35,918 nt of DNA from Acidobacteria bacterium 28-1 (lineage in GTDB: Bacteria; Acidobacteriota; Blastocatellia; Pyrinomonadales; Pyrinomonadaceae), in assembly GCA_002050365.1 (NCBI GenBank), contig MWYZ01000022.1:1-35918 (forward strand). The letters are read 5' to 3'. Both the position numbers and the translations under genes were made by a program. The notes beneath the pieces were generated by a model. The model ran no database searches. It had not been told where the DNA came from and saw only the letters and a program-made list of their open reading frames with translations. Position 1 is the stretch's first letter. Each line of letters opens with the position of its first letter. Below are positions 8,610-16,790 of the stretch, piece by piece.

Positions 8610-9458
8610 ATGAAAGAGAAATCCGAAATCCAAAATCCAAAATCCAAAATCTGCCTGACGATTGCCGGACTTGACCCGTCCGGCGGTGCGGGAATCGTCG
8701 CCGACATCAAAACTTTTACCGCCTTCGGTTGTTTTGCGACTGCCGCAATTACCTCAATAACTTTTCAAAACACGACGGGCGTTTTCGGCGCAATTCATCA
8801 AACGGCGGAATCAGTTCGCGGACAAATCGAGCCGATAATCGAAGATTTTACGATTGCGGCTTTGAAAACAGGTATGCTTCCGACCCGCGAAGTTATCGAA
8901 GAGACGTGGCGAATCGTTAAGAAAAATCGTTTGAAAAACTTCGTTGTTGACCCGGTTGTGCGCTCGACTTCCGGTTTCGATTTGATTGACGACGAAGCGC
9001 TACAATCACTCATCAAAAATCTTTTTCCGCTCGCCGATGTGGTTACGCCGAATTTGCCCGAAGCCGAAAGAATCGCCGGTGTAAAAATCGAAACTGAAAA
9101 AGATATAGAAAAAGCCGCGCGGATAATGCAAAATTTCGGCGCAAAAAATGTGTTAATAAAAGGCGGACATCTTTTTGAAGGCGAAAGGCGAAAGGCGAAA
9201 GGCGAAAATGAAATCAAAAAACGAAAAGCAATTGATTATTTATTTATCGGCGATGATATGCGCATTTTTGAAGCTGAATTTATCGAAAGCAACGCCACGC
9301 ACGGAACAGGCTGCGCATTAGCGGCAGCAATTACGGCGAATCTGGCGTTGGGAAAAACTTTGATTGAAGCGGTTGAAACAGCGAAGAATTTTGTAACGGA
9401 AGCGATTCGCACCGCGCCGAATCTCGGACATGGACATTCACCGATAAATATAATGTAA
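8610..9458 (+). CDS. thiD: Hydroxymethylpyrimidine (phosphate) kinase
   Basis: It phosphorylates HMP and HMP-P for thiamine synthesis, next to thiE. The ribokinase-like fold is shown by LTIAGLDPSGGAGIVADIKTF, then TSITFQNTTGV, KTGMLPT, VVDPVVRSTSG, VTPNLPEAE, VLIKGGH and the anion hole THGTGCALAAAI. Two starts are possible. ATG 8586 would overlap thiE by 10 bases. ATG 8610 has AGAGG about ten bases upstream and I prefer it. The N-terminal extension SEIQNPKSK and the insert GERRKAKGE are both encoded by heptanucleotide repeats, which is odd for an enzyme gene. Confidence 0.93.
   Translation: MKEKSEIQNPKSKICLTIAGLDPSGGAGIVADIKTFTAFGCFATAAITSITFQNTTGVFGAIHQTAESVRGQIEPIIEDFTIAALKTGMLPTREVIEETWRIVKKNRLKNFVVDPVVRSTSGFDLIDDEALQSLIKNLFPLADVVTPNLPEAERIAGVKIETEKDIEKAARIMQNFGAKNVLIKGGHLFEGERRKAKGENEIKKRKAIDYLFIGDDMRIFEAEFIESNATHGTGCALAAAITANLALGKTLIEAVETAKNFVTEAIRTAPNLGHGHSPINIM
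8619..8653 (+). repeat. Heptanucleotide tandem repeat (AAATCCA)x5, in thiD
   Basis: Five units of AAATCC(A/G), with the last unit partial, lie between the candidate start codons and the conserved core of thiD. The unit is not a multiple of three, so slippage would put the core out of frame. Confidence 0.8.
9181..9208 (+). repeat. Heptanucleotide tandem repeat (GCGAAAG)x4, in thiD
   Basis: Three exact copies and one near-exact copy of GCGAAAG lie inside thiD, directly after the VLIKGGHLF strand. They encode a charged surface insert. Slippage by one unit would frameshift the gene before the catalytic GTGC loop. Confidence 0.85.
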
Positions 9459-9596
9459 CGCGCCTTTAGTTTCATATTCTTACCTCGCGCTCCGCGCCGG
9501 TAGACAAAATCTTCGTGTCGAAAAACTTTTCACTAAAAATAGAAGCCATTGCCTCTGGCAGTGGAGAGATAAAAGGTTTTACCGTTTGAGTAATTA

Positions 9597-9641
9597 AAAT
9601 GTATCTCCCTAGAAGGTGTCAACCAATAAGGAGATACATTT
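9597..9641 (+). promoter_or_regulatory. Hairpin hiding the tnpA ribosome binding site
   Basis: AAATGTATCTCC (9597-9608) is perfectly complementary to GGAGATACATTT (9630-9641). The right arm contains the AAGGAG ribosome site, and the tnpA ATG starts at 9642. Folding of the mRNA would hide the ribosome site, as is known for IS200, where this keeps transposase levels very low. Confidence 0.75.
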
Positions 9642-10097
9642 ATGAGTAAGAGATTCAGAAAACTCTCGCATACTCTCTATGAGTGTAAATATCATTTGAT
9701 ATTTTGTCCAAAATATCGGCATCGGATATTGAAGGATGAAATCGGTGAATATACGAGAAGGGAAATCGTCAATTTGCTGAGACAAAAAGATGGGATAGAA
9801 ATAATCGAAATGAATGTGCAGGCAGAGCATGTGCATTTAGTGATGTGGATGCCGCCGAAGTATGCGGTATCAGAGGTGATGGGATATTTAAAAGGGAAAT
9901 TGGCAATCCGCTTGTTTCAGCGATATGAAAGAATCGGGAAGCGATTCTGGGGCAGGCATTTGTGGAGTCGAGGCTATTGTGTCAGCACGATAGGCATCAA
10001 CGAAGAGCAAATTCGCCAATATGTCAGATGGCAAGAGAACAAAGAGAAGGAAATCGAGAAGTTGCAAGGAAACTTGTTCGATGAGGATAAAGGCTAG
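9642..10097 (+). CDS. tnpA: IS200-family Y1 transposase
   Basis: A 151-residue HUH endonuclease-type transposase that moves single-stranded DNA. The start SHTLYECKYHLIFCPKYR, the HUH motif EHVHLVM near residue 63, and the region IRQYVRWQENKE with the nucleophilic tyrosine near 126 are all present. The length is normal and the frame is intact, so it may be active. Translation is probably throttled by the hairpin over its ribosome site. Confidence 0.93.
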   Translation: MSKRFRKLSHTLYECKYHLIFCPKYRHRILKDEIGEYTRREIVNLLRQKDGIEIIEMNVQAEHVHLVMWMPPKYAVSEVMGYLKGKLAIRLFQRYERIGKRFWGRHLWSRGYCVSTIGINEEQIRQYVRWQENKEKEIEKLQGNLFDEDKG

Positions 10098-10161
10098 CCA
10101 GTAACGGCGCACCTTCTAGGGCAAACAAAAATCAAGCCACCGCCTCTGGCGGTGGTAATTT

Positions 10162-10297
10162 GACTGTAATAGACTTCCCACTGATTACCACTTTAATTAA
10201 GAACGAAAGCCTCATTAGGAAAGCAGACATCGAGCGAGTATAGAAATTTAGGCACACTTTCTTGTTCAAGTCTTTCTTTCAGTTTGCTTTTGTTCAT
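10162..10297 (-). pseudogene. Broken second copy of the TNT immunity gene
   Basis: The ATG at 10297 overlaps the stop of the intact immunity gene (ATGA, 10294-10297). It opens MNKSKLKERLEQE, closely matching that gene's own N-terminus, then SLDVCFPNEAFVLN and a stop. Beyond the stop the match continues as SGNQWEVYYS up to about 10162, where the IS200 element begins. A tandem duplicate of the immunity gene has thus been lost through a nonsense codon and loss of its 3' half at the IS. Confidence 0.75.
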
Positions 10298-10524
10298 TTG
10301 ATGACAAATCTTTTCAAGTCTTTATAAAGATATTCACAGGCATCATTTTCATTATCAAATACCTCCAGACCCGATTTGTTGCCTCTTTCACTGTAATAGA
10401 CTTCCCATTGATTACCATTTTGATTTAGAACATAAGCCTCATTAGGAAAACCTCCCTCCAATGAATATAAATCTGTTCTTGCGCCTTCCCGTTCAAGCCT
10501 TTCTTTTAATTCGCTTTTGTTCAT
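10294..10524 (-). CDS. Immunity protein for the TNT-type toxin
   Basis: A 76-residue acidic protein whose conserved core is YSLEGGFPNEAYVLN ... WEVYYSERGNKSGL ... FDNENDACEYLY. I know this pattern from small immunity proteins in polymorphic toxin loci. Its ATG (10522-10524) overlaps the stop of the TNT toxin gene as ATGA, so toxin and antidote are translationally coupled. The likely role is to bind and block the NADase domain in the cytoplasm. The partner is assigned by position. Confidence 0.75.
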   Translation of the reverse strand: MNKSELKERLEREGARTDLYSLEGGFPNEAYVLNQNGNQWEVYYSERGNKSGLEVFDNENDACEYLYKDLKRFVIK

Positions 10525-11342
10525 TTCATTACCTCCTTGATATAACCTCCATCCAACAATTGTTTAATTGTTTTATCAAACTTGTATTGTATTCCGCCGC
10601 CCGGTTCATCAAACCACGGCACAACTTTTCCACCTAAACCTTCAATCGGTTTTACAACCTCATAGATATGATACGGCTTAGTTTTTGAACCGGGAGCCAA
10701 TGCTCTTTCAGGATAAGTAGTTCCCTTTGGAGAAACATATTTTCCCCCTTCAACTCCGTAGCGGTCAATTAAAGTGCCGGGTTTAAGTGTAATACGCTTG
10801 GGAACGCCTGCAAAACCGTCATTAGGCGGATATTTAATGTTTCCCGCCTCATCAACCCATTTAGCAGATTGTTTGACTTTAGTTACATTATTCGTAGTAG
10901 CTGCCGCTTTCGTAGCAATTTCAGTTTCTGGCAAACCCCCAAGCGTTTTCAAAGATTGCTGTGCGGTATTCGGCTTGCCAAAGGCGGCGCGTTTCAGTAA
11001 AAACAAATCCAATGCCGTCGCGCCGACATCTTCGCCGATATTCCCTTCTCGTTTATATTTCTCCGTCTGGTATTCAAACGGTCTTTCAACTTTTGCTTCC
11101 GGTATCGAAGGCAGTTTTGCGCCCGTTAAGTTTTCAACCGATTCGCTTATCGTCGGCATCTGCGGCGCGGGCTGTCCGGTGATTTGTTCACTGATTTTTC
11201 CGCCTATCCATTTCGCCGTCGAGGAGCCGGGCATTATCTCGCCTTTATCTATTTGCTGCAAAATGTCGCGCGGCGTGTTCAAGATTCTTTCCGTCCAGCG
11301 AAACGGCACGTTGCCGCCTAACCTGAGCGGGTCTAAAAGCAT
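10521..11342 (-). CDS. TNT-domain NAD+ glycohydrolase toxin cassette
   Basis: The last 85 residues match the TNT (tuberculosis necrotizing toxin) NADase domain: LIDRYGVEGGKYVSPKGT, then YPERALAP, YHIYEVVKPIEGLGGKVVPW and the glutamine loop PGGGIQY, ending in a LLDGG-IKEV helix. Known TNT enzymes destroy NAD+. The region before it contains AQQSLKTLGGLPE, shared with the A-family effector at 30.1-31.5 kb. Codons upstream of the ATG at 11342 still match that effector (EYKAKQSD, to about 11405) but have no start. This is therefore an orphan C-terminal cassette of the A family, and whether it is expressed alone is uncertain. The immunity gene overlaps its stop. Confidence 0.85.
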   Translation of the reverse strand: MLLDPLRLGGNVPFRWTERILNTPRDILQQIDKGEIMPGSSTAKWIGGKISEQITGQPAPQMPTISESVENLTGAKLPSIPEAKVERPFEYQTEKYKREGNIGEDVGATALDLFLLKRAAFGKPNTAQQSLKTLGGLPETEIATKAAATTNNVTKVKQSAKWVDEAGNIKYPPNDGFAGVPKRITLKPGTLIDRYGVEGGKYVSPKGTTYPERALAPGSKTKPYHIYEVVKPIEGLGGKVVPWFDEPGGGIQYKFDKTIKQLLDGGYIKEVMK

Positions 11343-11432
11343 TTGATTGGTTTTGCTTTGATTTCCTTCCTGTTTCGTGTCCGATTGTTTGGCTTTATAT
11401 TCCCGATGATAACTTTAGTCGGCAGAATATTT

Positions 11433-12134
11433 TTAGGGTTTCTTTTCAGATGAAGGACTACTTTTCAGCTTTTCCAATTCTTTTTTCGACAAATCAATAT
11501 ACAGTTTATCGTTTTCTTCGCCTGGTTCGGTTTTAATCGCTTTTTCAAATATCTCTTTAGCTCGTTGCGTGTTTCCTTCTTCAGCCTCCAGAGTTCCCAG
11601 CCGATACATTGCCGGAATATAATCGGGAGCCATTTTTAAGGCTTTTTCAAATGTTTCTTTGGCTGATTTTTTATCTCCGATTTGTTCATAGTTCGCTCCT
11701 AAAAAACTTATAAAGTTAACATTATCAGAATTAATTTGAACCGCTTTCTTGCTTTCTTCCAAAGCCTCTTTGTCTTTACCCGTTTCACCTAAAGCGATAG
11801 AAAGCGAATGATGCGCCCAAGCATTATCAGGATTTATTGAAACAGCTTTCTTCAACGATTCGACAGCTTTATCATATTGCTTTAACTCAATATAAATTCC
11901 GCCTAACAGCATTTGTGAATCGTCGTCATTCGGATTTAGCTCGACTGCTTTAAGCTGTTCCCGCACCGCCGCCTGAAAATCACCTTTAATTCTGAAGTTC
12001 CGAGCTTTTTCTGTGTGTTCTTGTATTTGCTTCATCTTTTGTTCTTGAGTTTGACCGCAAGCACTGCCGAAAAACGCCCAGAAAATAATCAGCGCGATAA
12101 ACAAAGATCTTTTATTTTCTGCCCCAAAACGCAT
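11433..12134 (-). CDS. TPR lipoprotein (copy 1)
   Basis: A signal peptide with a lipobox (GSACGQ, Cys26) precedes about five tetratricopeptide repeats from residue 40 to 220, for example YDKAVESLKKAVSINPDNAW. It is probably anchored in a membrane on the periplasmic side, where TPRs bind partner proteins. It is paralogous to the next gene upstream: both start MRFGAE and follow the same GGAGCGAAGCT ribosome region. The start lies inside a leftover of the 3' end of the large substrate gene, which shows that the pair arose by tandem duplication. Confidence 0.8.
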   Translation of the reverse strand: MRFGAENKRSLFIALIIFWAFFGSACGQTQEQKMKQIQEHTEKARNFRIKGDFQAAVREQLKAVELNPNDDDSQMLLGGIYIELKQYDKAVESLKKAVSINPDNAWAHHSLSIALGETGKDKEALEESKKAVQINSDNVNFISFLGANYEQIGDKKSAKETFEKALKMAPDYIPAMYRLGTLEAEEGNTQRAKEIFEKAIKTEPGEENDKLYIDLSKKELEKLKSSPSSEKKP

Positions 12135-12192
12135 AGCTTCGCTCCTTTATATCGCGCATCATTAAGTTGATTTGCGCTTTGGCTTTAACAAA
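12112..12192 (-). pseudogene. Duplicated 3' end of the 577-residue substrate gene
   Basis: In the frame ending with TAA at 12112 the minus strand reads KAQINLMMRDIKERSYAFWGRK. This matches the C-terminus of the gene at 12869-14602 (RINEIMRDIKERSYAFWGRR). The rest of that copy is missing. It overlaps the start of TPR lipoprotein copy 1 exactly as the intact gene overlaps copy 2. Confidence 0.75.
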
Positions 12193-12198
12193 ATGAGT

Positions 12199-12891
12199 TT
12201 AAGGTTTTGCAACTTTCTTATTTTTGAAAATATCTAATTTTTCTTGTGCGCGGCGAAGCATTTCTTTATTTTCGGTTTCCAAATCAATGACCCTTTTAAA
12301 TAATACAACTGCTCTCTCATTATTGTTCTCTCTCTCTTCTAAGAGAGCTAAATTATAAATTGCGTCTGTATAATTAGGATTTATTTCTAGTGCTTTCTCA
12401 TATGCCTTTTTTTGTTCTGGTACATTGTTTAACTCTCCGTATAAAACCCCTAAATTTACTAAGAATAAAGGATTGGCAGGTTCTAAATCAGATGCTTTTT
12501 TGTATTCAGCTAATGATTTTTCTTTTTCGTCTAGTTTCAATAATGACTCTGCATAAAGATAATGACCCCAAGCATTATTAGGGGCTTTTGCCAACAACCT
12601 TTCAGCAGTATTTTTAGCTTTTTCTACTTTTCCATTATCCAAATAAAACCCGGTAAGATTTACTAACAAACTCGAATCGTCTGGATTTAAATCAATCGCC
12701 TGCAATTGTTCCCGAATTGCCTCTTCTATTCTACCTTCATATCTTAGTTGTAATGCTTTGTCTTTATGCTGATTAGCAAGTCTCATTTTTTCTTGTTTTG
12801 ATTGTCCGCACGCATTGACAAACATCGTTGAAAACAAAACTGAGTAAATAAAGATTGTCTTTAATATTCTACCTTCTGCCCCAAAACGCAT
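12199..12891 (-). CDS. TPR lipoprotein (copy 2)
   Basis: A lipoprotein signal (FVNACGQ, lipobox Cys28) is followed by about five TPR units, for example VEKAKNTAERLLAKAPNNAWG and YTDAIYNLALLEERENNNERA. The start ATG lies 23 bases inside the 3' end of the large substrate gene, with GGAG seven bases upstream, so the two genes are translationally coupled. The coupling suggests work with that substrate or with the secretion system, for example as an outer-membrane or periplasmic helper. Function is inferred only from position. Confidence 0.8.
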   Translation of the reverse strand: MRFGAEGRILKTIFIYSVLFSTMFVNACGQSKQEKMRLANQHKDKALQLRYEGRIEEAIREQLQAIDLNPDDSSLLVNLTGFYLDNGKVEKAKNTAERLLAKAPNNAWGHYLYAESLLKLDEKEKSLAEYKKASDLEPANPLFLVNLGVLYGELNNVPEQKKAYEKALEINPNYTDAIYNLALLEERENNNERAVVLFKRVIDLETENKEMLRRAQEKLDIFKNKKVAKP

Positions 12892-14602
12892 AGCTTCGCT
12901 CCTTTATATCGCGCATGATTTCATTGATCCGCACTTCAGCTTTCTTATCCGCGCCGAACATTCTGACCAATTTTTGTCTTTCTTTCGGCAAATCTTCCGG
13001 CTTCGGCGGAACGGGGTAGTTTTTTGCATTGAAATTAGCTTTTTCCAAGTTATCACGCAGCGCAATCTTTTTCTCCGTAATGCCGAATTTATAATCTATA
13101 CCTAAAGTTGCCCATTTATTATATTCTTTCAACAATCCAGCCGCGCCGCTCAAGCCCATCGCATTGGTTGTTCCTGTCGGATTCAATTCAGGACTCCGAA
13201 TTGTGCGATTGACTGTAGTTAATTGCGAATAATCGTAAGGTCTTCCTTCACGAACTATTTCACTTTTCTTATTGAAGAATGTCTTTGCCTCTACTTGCCC
13301 TGTTCCTTCAACTCTCAGCGAGCCTTTGCGCTGAAATTCGACAAGCGGACGATTGAAAATTTTTCCCTTGAAATCCTGCGGTTTGCGGACGGCATTGCCT
13401 TCGCCCGTCACTTCGGCAACATTTTTTTCACCGTAATATTTTGGAACTGTCCAAACGCGCTTGAACGGGTCTTCGCTTAAATCTTTTTTCGGATTAGCGT
13501 ATTTGTTTTCCAGTTGGTATTCGCGCCAATCGGTTTCGGCTTGCGCGAGAGGTTTCACCGAAGGCGAATCGGTATCTTTCCAACGCGGCAAATTTGACAA
13601 ATCGGTGAATTTCGCATTTTCAAACCGCGCCCGTTCCCCGTCGTCAACTTCATAATAACGCGCCATCAGCTCGCGCCTGTCGGCTTCGGGGTAATTTCCG
13701 GTTTTCCGCAGAAGCACTGCCGCTTGACGATTTGTCCACGCGGCTTCGGCGCGATTTATTCGGGCATCTTTGGAAAATTCGCCCGTCTGCGCGTCCTGTC
13801 CCTGCGCGAGCCGGACGGCATTCGTCAATTGTCGTTTCGCTTCGGTGATTCGGCGCGGATTTTGAGAATTCGCCGCTTCGTCAAGCCGAACACGCGCCGC
13901 CAATATATTCGTTATCGGATTATTTTTATTTTCGGGTTGGTCGGCGACGGTTTTTATCGCCTGTAAAGCGAGATTGATGTCTGATTCGTCTTTACCGTCA
14001 ATGTTCATCAAGCGCGTTGCCGCGCCGATTCTTTCTTGGCCGCTCGCGCCGATTTGCATCAAATCTTTTCTGACGCTTTCGCGCAAGTCAGCGTCCGCAA
14101 TGTTGTTGACCGCTTTGTCAACCACGCGCTCAAGCCGAAATTTCCGCAAAAACCCAATCATTTCGGGTTTGAGTTCGACCGAAACTTTACCGTTCGCGGT
14201 TTTCCAGTTTTTTATATCCTCGGCGGTTGCCGGCGTGCAGGATTTGCCCGCTTTGGCTGCGGTTTCGCATTCCTGCGAATCGAAAATCGTAAATTCGCCG
14301 TAGAGTTTTTTATACGCTTGAATGTCGGTTTCATCAAATCCAAAGTTCTCGCGCAGGAGATTTTCGCCGATTTTTTTAGCGTCGGCGGGTTTGCTGACCC
14401 AGAATGTTTCCTTCGCGCCGTCCTCGACCGGCTGGTTTTTATCATCCGCGCCCAATTGCGCCGCCGGGTTAAATCCTTGATTTGTTCGCAAATAAAGCGC
14501 GGGATTGCCGAAAATTCCGCCGCCGTTAGCAATTGATTTCCCGTCGCCGGACTGCTGCGGGGTGAAAAGCTCGGTTAGAAAGTTTCCGTTTATGCGTCCC
14601 AT
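12869..14602 (-). CDS. Putative type III secretion substrate, 577 residues
   Basis: I choose the ATG at 14602 (MGRINGNFLTELFTPQQS) because AAAGGAG lies directly before it; an earlier in-frame start at 14671 has none. There is no signal peptide or membrane helix. The N-terminus is rich in Ser, Asn and Gln, as in type III signals. The middle part (about 180-310) is helical and TPR-like in feel (INLALQAIKTVADQPENKNN, EAKRQLTNAVRLAQGQ). The C-terminal third has polar beta-rich sequence. A sigma-28-like promoter lies about 110 bases upstream. No known domain is recognised; it may be an effector, a translocon part or a cell-surface tip component. Confidence 0.6.
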   Translation of the reverse strand: MGRINGNFLTELFTPQQSGDGKSIANGGGIFGNPALYLRTNQGFNPAAQLGADDKNQPVEDGAKETFWVSKPADAKKIGENLLRENFGFDETDIQAYKKLYGEFTIFDSQECETAAKAGKSCTPATAEDIKNWKTANGKVSVELKPEMIGFLRKFRLERVVDKAVNNIADADLRESVRKDLMQIGASGQERIGAATRLMNIDGKDESDINLALQAIKTVADQPENKNNPITNILAARVRLDEAANSQNPRRITEAKRQLTNAVRLAQGQDAQTGEFSKDARINRAEAAWTNRQAAVLLRKTGNYPEADRRELMARYYEVDDGERARFENAKFTDLSNLPRWKDTDSPSVKPLAQAETDWREYQLENKYANPKKDLSEDPFKRVWTVPKYYGEKNVAEVTGEGNAVRKPQDFKGKIFNRPLVEFQRKGSLRVEGTGQVEAKTFFNKKSEIVREGRPYDYSQLTTVNRTIRSPELNPTGTTNAMGLSGAAGLLKEYNKWATLGIDYKFGITEKKIALRDNLEKANFNAKNYPVPPKPEDLPKERQKLVRMFGADKKAEVRINEIMRDIKERSYAFWGRR

Positions 14603-14714
14603 AAAATCTCCTTTTAAAAATTTATTTTGATAGCTGAATATATCTATGCTTGTTTCGCTGATTTTTAACATTGAAACTGCTCTGATAATTTAGATTGAAA
14701 AGCTCTCAACTATA

Positions 14715-14741
14715 TTATCGGCGAAATTTTGAAAATGTTTC
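14715..14741 (-). promoter_or_regulatory. Sigma-28-type promoter before the 577-residue substrate
   Basis: On the minus strand GAAACATT (14741-14734) is followed after exactly 11 bases by GCCGATAA (14722-14715). The -10 matches the flagellar sigma-28 consensus GCCGATAA, and the spacing matches TAAAGTTT-N11-GCCGATAA. Two other sites in the window share the layout. Confidence 0.7.
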
Positions 14742-14768
14742 CTGTTTTTCAAAAAAAGCGAAAATATT

Positions 14769-15377
14769 TTATTTGACGGCTCGATATTCGCCTTTCCGGA
14801 AACTGTAAATCTCGCTCGCCGGTTTCATTCCGACGACTTTGCCAATCTCGATTTTATTAAAAGAATTTGTTTTCGCCGGCAACACTTTGAGCTGCAAACC
14901 GCTCGCCGATAAAATCTTCTGATAACCGTCGCGCATTTTATAAAAAACCCAGAAAGGTCCTTGATTTGCGCCGAACAGACAAGCGTCCTTGGCTTTGATA
15001 ATCAAATCCGGTTTTTTGTCCGCGTTCAAATCAATTTCCGAAGCGGAAAATAATTCGGCTTCGTTGATGCCTTCGCCTTTTTCCCGAAAACAATCGTCAA
15101 CCCTTTCATCCGATTTCAAAACGGCGATTACGGCATCGGGAATTTTCGCTTCCTTTTTAACCGTTCCTTCCAAATCAAAAACAGTCTGGACTTCGACGGA
15201 GTCTGTTTGAGGCATTTCAGATTCGGATTGAACATTTTTTATTTCCGTCGCGGCTTTCGGCGAATCGTTTTGAGTTTTGGCGGCGTTCGGCTCAACTTTC
15301 GTCTGCGCGCGGGCGCAACTGACAAACAATGCCGCCGCAAAAAGCAATAAAACCGACAATTTATATTTTACAGACAT
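14769..15377 (-). CDS. Putative lipoprotein
   Basis: The signal peptide ends in LFVSCARAQ, giving a lipobox cysteine at 21. A low-complexity linker (about 25-75) follows, then a compact domain with FSASEIDLNADKKPDLIIKAKD, an aspartate-rich loop like a single FG-GAP/VCBS unit, and GPFWVFYKMRDGYQKIL. It lies upstream of the 577-residue substrate on the same strand, but the sigma-28-like site between them suggests separate transcription. Family not recognised. Confidence 0.65.
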   Translation of the reverse strand: MSVKYKLSVLLLFAAALFVSCARAQTKVEPNAAKTQNDSPKAATEIKNVQSESEMPQTDSVEVQTVFDLEGTVKKEAKIPDAVIAVLKSDERVDDCFREKGEGINEAELFSASEIDLNADKKPDLIIKAKDACLFGANQGPFWVFYKMRDGYQKILSASGLQLKVLPAKTNSFNKIEIGKVVGMKPASEIYSFRKGEYRAVK

Positions 15378-15637
15378 CTCGCCTTCGTTCTCCTTTATTT
15401 TGAATTGATAAACATTTTACCGCTCGAGCAGCTAAAATATCAATAATTTTTTCCCAGTCGGAATCTTTTACGAAAAACATTTGTAAAAAGAAAACCACAA
15501 GCTGTATGATATTATGCAATAAAAAAGTTTGAAAAAGTGTTCTTTACACTTTACGTTTGAGACGCAGCCAAGTTTCCGAAACCAAAGAAATTTAATTGTT
15601 TCTTTGTTGCTCTGATAAATTACAAAAACTTAAAATT

Positions 15638-16711
15638 ATGTCGAGTTCAGGCGAAAAAACTGAGCAGCCGAGTGATAAGCGGTTAAAAGATGCCCGAAAA
15701 AAAGGGCAAGTCGCAAAAAGTCAGGATTTGTCTTCCGCTGTTTTGCTCATCGCGGCGGTCGCAATGGTTTGGCTCATCGGCGGTTTTATCGGCGGAATTT
15801 TGCAGGCGGCGGTCAAGGAACAAATCGAATTTGCCGCGACTTTCAAAGGCGATTTGACGGGCGAAATCGCTTTCGGCGCGTTGTGGCGCGGAATGACCGC
15901 GATGTTTTGGGTTTTGTCGCCGCTGTTCGTCGCCGTTATGGTTTTCGCTTTCCTGAGCAATTATCTGCAAATCGGTTCGATTTTTTCATTTGAATCAATC
16001 TCTCCTAAATTTTCAAAACTCAATCCGGCGGAAGGCTTTAAGCAAAAATTTCTTAAAGCGAAAACGTATATCGAACTCGGCAAAACGATTTTTAAGATGA
16101 TTGTGACGGCGGCGGTCGCCGGTTACGTTTTGTGGGGCGCGCGCGAAGATGTCGTTCGGCTAATAGAGAAACCGCCGGACATCGTCGCATTTTATACTTT
16201 CGGGTTGATTCTGGAAATCGGTTTAAAAATCGGTCTGGTATTTTTGGTTTTAGGCGGCGCAGATTTTTTTCTGCAAAGAATTCTGCATCGCCGTGAACTA
16301 AAAATGACCAAACACGAAGTTAAAGAGGAATACAAGGAAACCGAAGGAAATCCGTTGATAAAAGCCCAGCGACGCTTTTTGCACCGCGAGATTTTATCGC
16401 AGAGTATGGCGGCGGCGGTTCGTGACGCCGATGTCGTCCTTGCAAACCCGACGCATATTTCCGTTGCGCTGAAATACGAGCGCGGCAAATCCGAAGCACC
16501 CGTGATTACGGCGAAAGGCGCGGATTTGATGGCGGCGCAAATTCGTTCAATCGCCGAAGAATCCGGTGTGCCGATAAAACATGACATTCCGCTGGCACGC
16601 GCCCTCTACGAGTTCGACGTGGAACAGGAAATACCCGAAAAATTTTATGAAGCGGTCGCCGTCGTTCTGCAATGGGTTTATACGCTTGCCGAAGAACGCG
16701 AAGAAGTTTAA
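15638..16711 (+). CDS. sctU: Type III export switch protein SctU/FlhB
   Basis: An inner-membrane export apparatus part that switches substrate class after autocleavage. The start MSSSGEKTEQPSDKRLKDARKKGQ is the family N-terminus, so ATG 15638 is preferred to an upstream frame opening at 15596. Four membrane segments lie at about 30-55, 85-110, 140-165 and 185-210. The cytoplasmic domain has the cleavage motif NPTH (ANPTHISVALKYE). It is the first gene of the plus-strand export cluster, and about 80 bases separate it from the next gene. Confidence 0.95.
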   Translation: MSSSGEKTEQPSDKRLKDARKKGQVAKSQDLSSAVLLIAAVAMVWLIGGFIGGILQAAVKEQIEFAATFKGDLTGEIAFGALWRGMTAMFWVLSPLFVAVMVFAFLSNYLQIGSIFSFESISPKFSKLNPAEGFKQKFLKAKTYIELGKTIFKMIVTAAVAGYVLWGAREDVVRLIEKPPDIVAFYTFGLILEIGLKIGLVFLVLGGADFFLQRILHRRELKMTKHEVKEEYKETEGNPLIKAQRRFLHREILSQSMAAAVRDADVVLANPTHISVALKYERGKSEAPVITAKGADLMAAQIRSIAEESGVPIKHDIPLARALYEFDVEQEIPEKFYEAVAVVLQWVYTLAEEREEV

Positions 16712-16790
16712 TCGTCAACTCCGGATTGTCGATTCAAATTGGAAAATAAATCTGAACTTTGAACCTTGAACTTTAAACCTTAAATCTATT

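Larger units (their letters stand above)
9536..10160 (+). mobile_element. IS200-type insertion sequence, tnpA only
   Basis: A single Y1 transposase gene lies between two related subterminal hairpins: CCATTGCCTCTGGCAGTGG (9546-9564) on the left and CCACCGCCTCTGGCGGTGG (10137-10155) on the right. Such imperfect palindromes at both ends, with no terminal inverted repeats, are typical of IS200/IS605 elements. A further 12-bp inverted repeat pairs 9607-9618 with 10110-10121. No tnpB is present. The exact ends are estimated. The right end abuts a broken immunity gene copy. Confidence 0.8.

Noticed and set aside
13461..14536. Plus-strand open frames across the 577-residue substrate gene
   Set aside because: They mirror the minus-strand gene, lack ribosome sites and have shadow-type composition rich in Arg, Phe and Ser.
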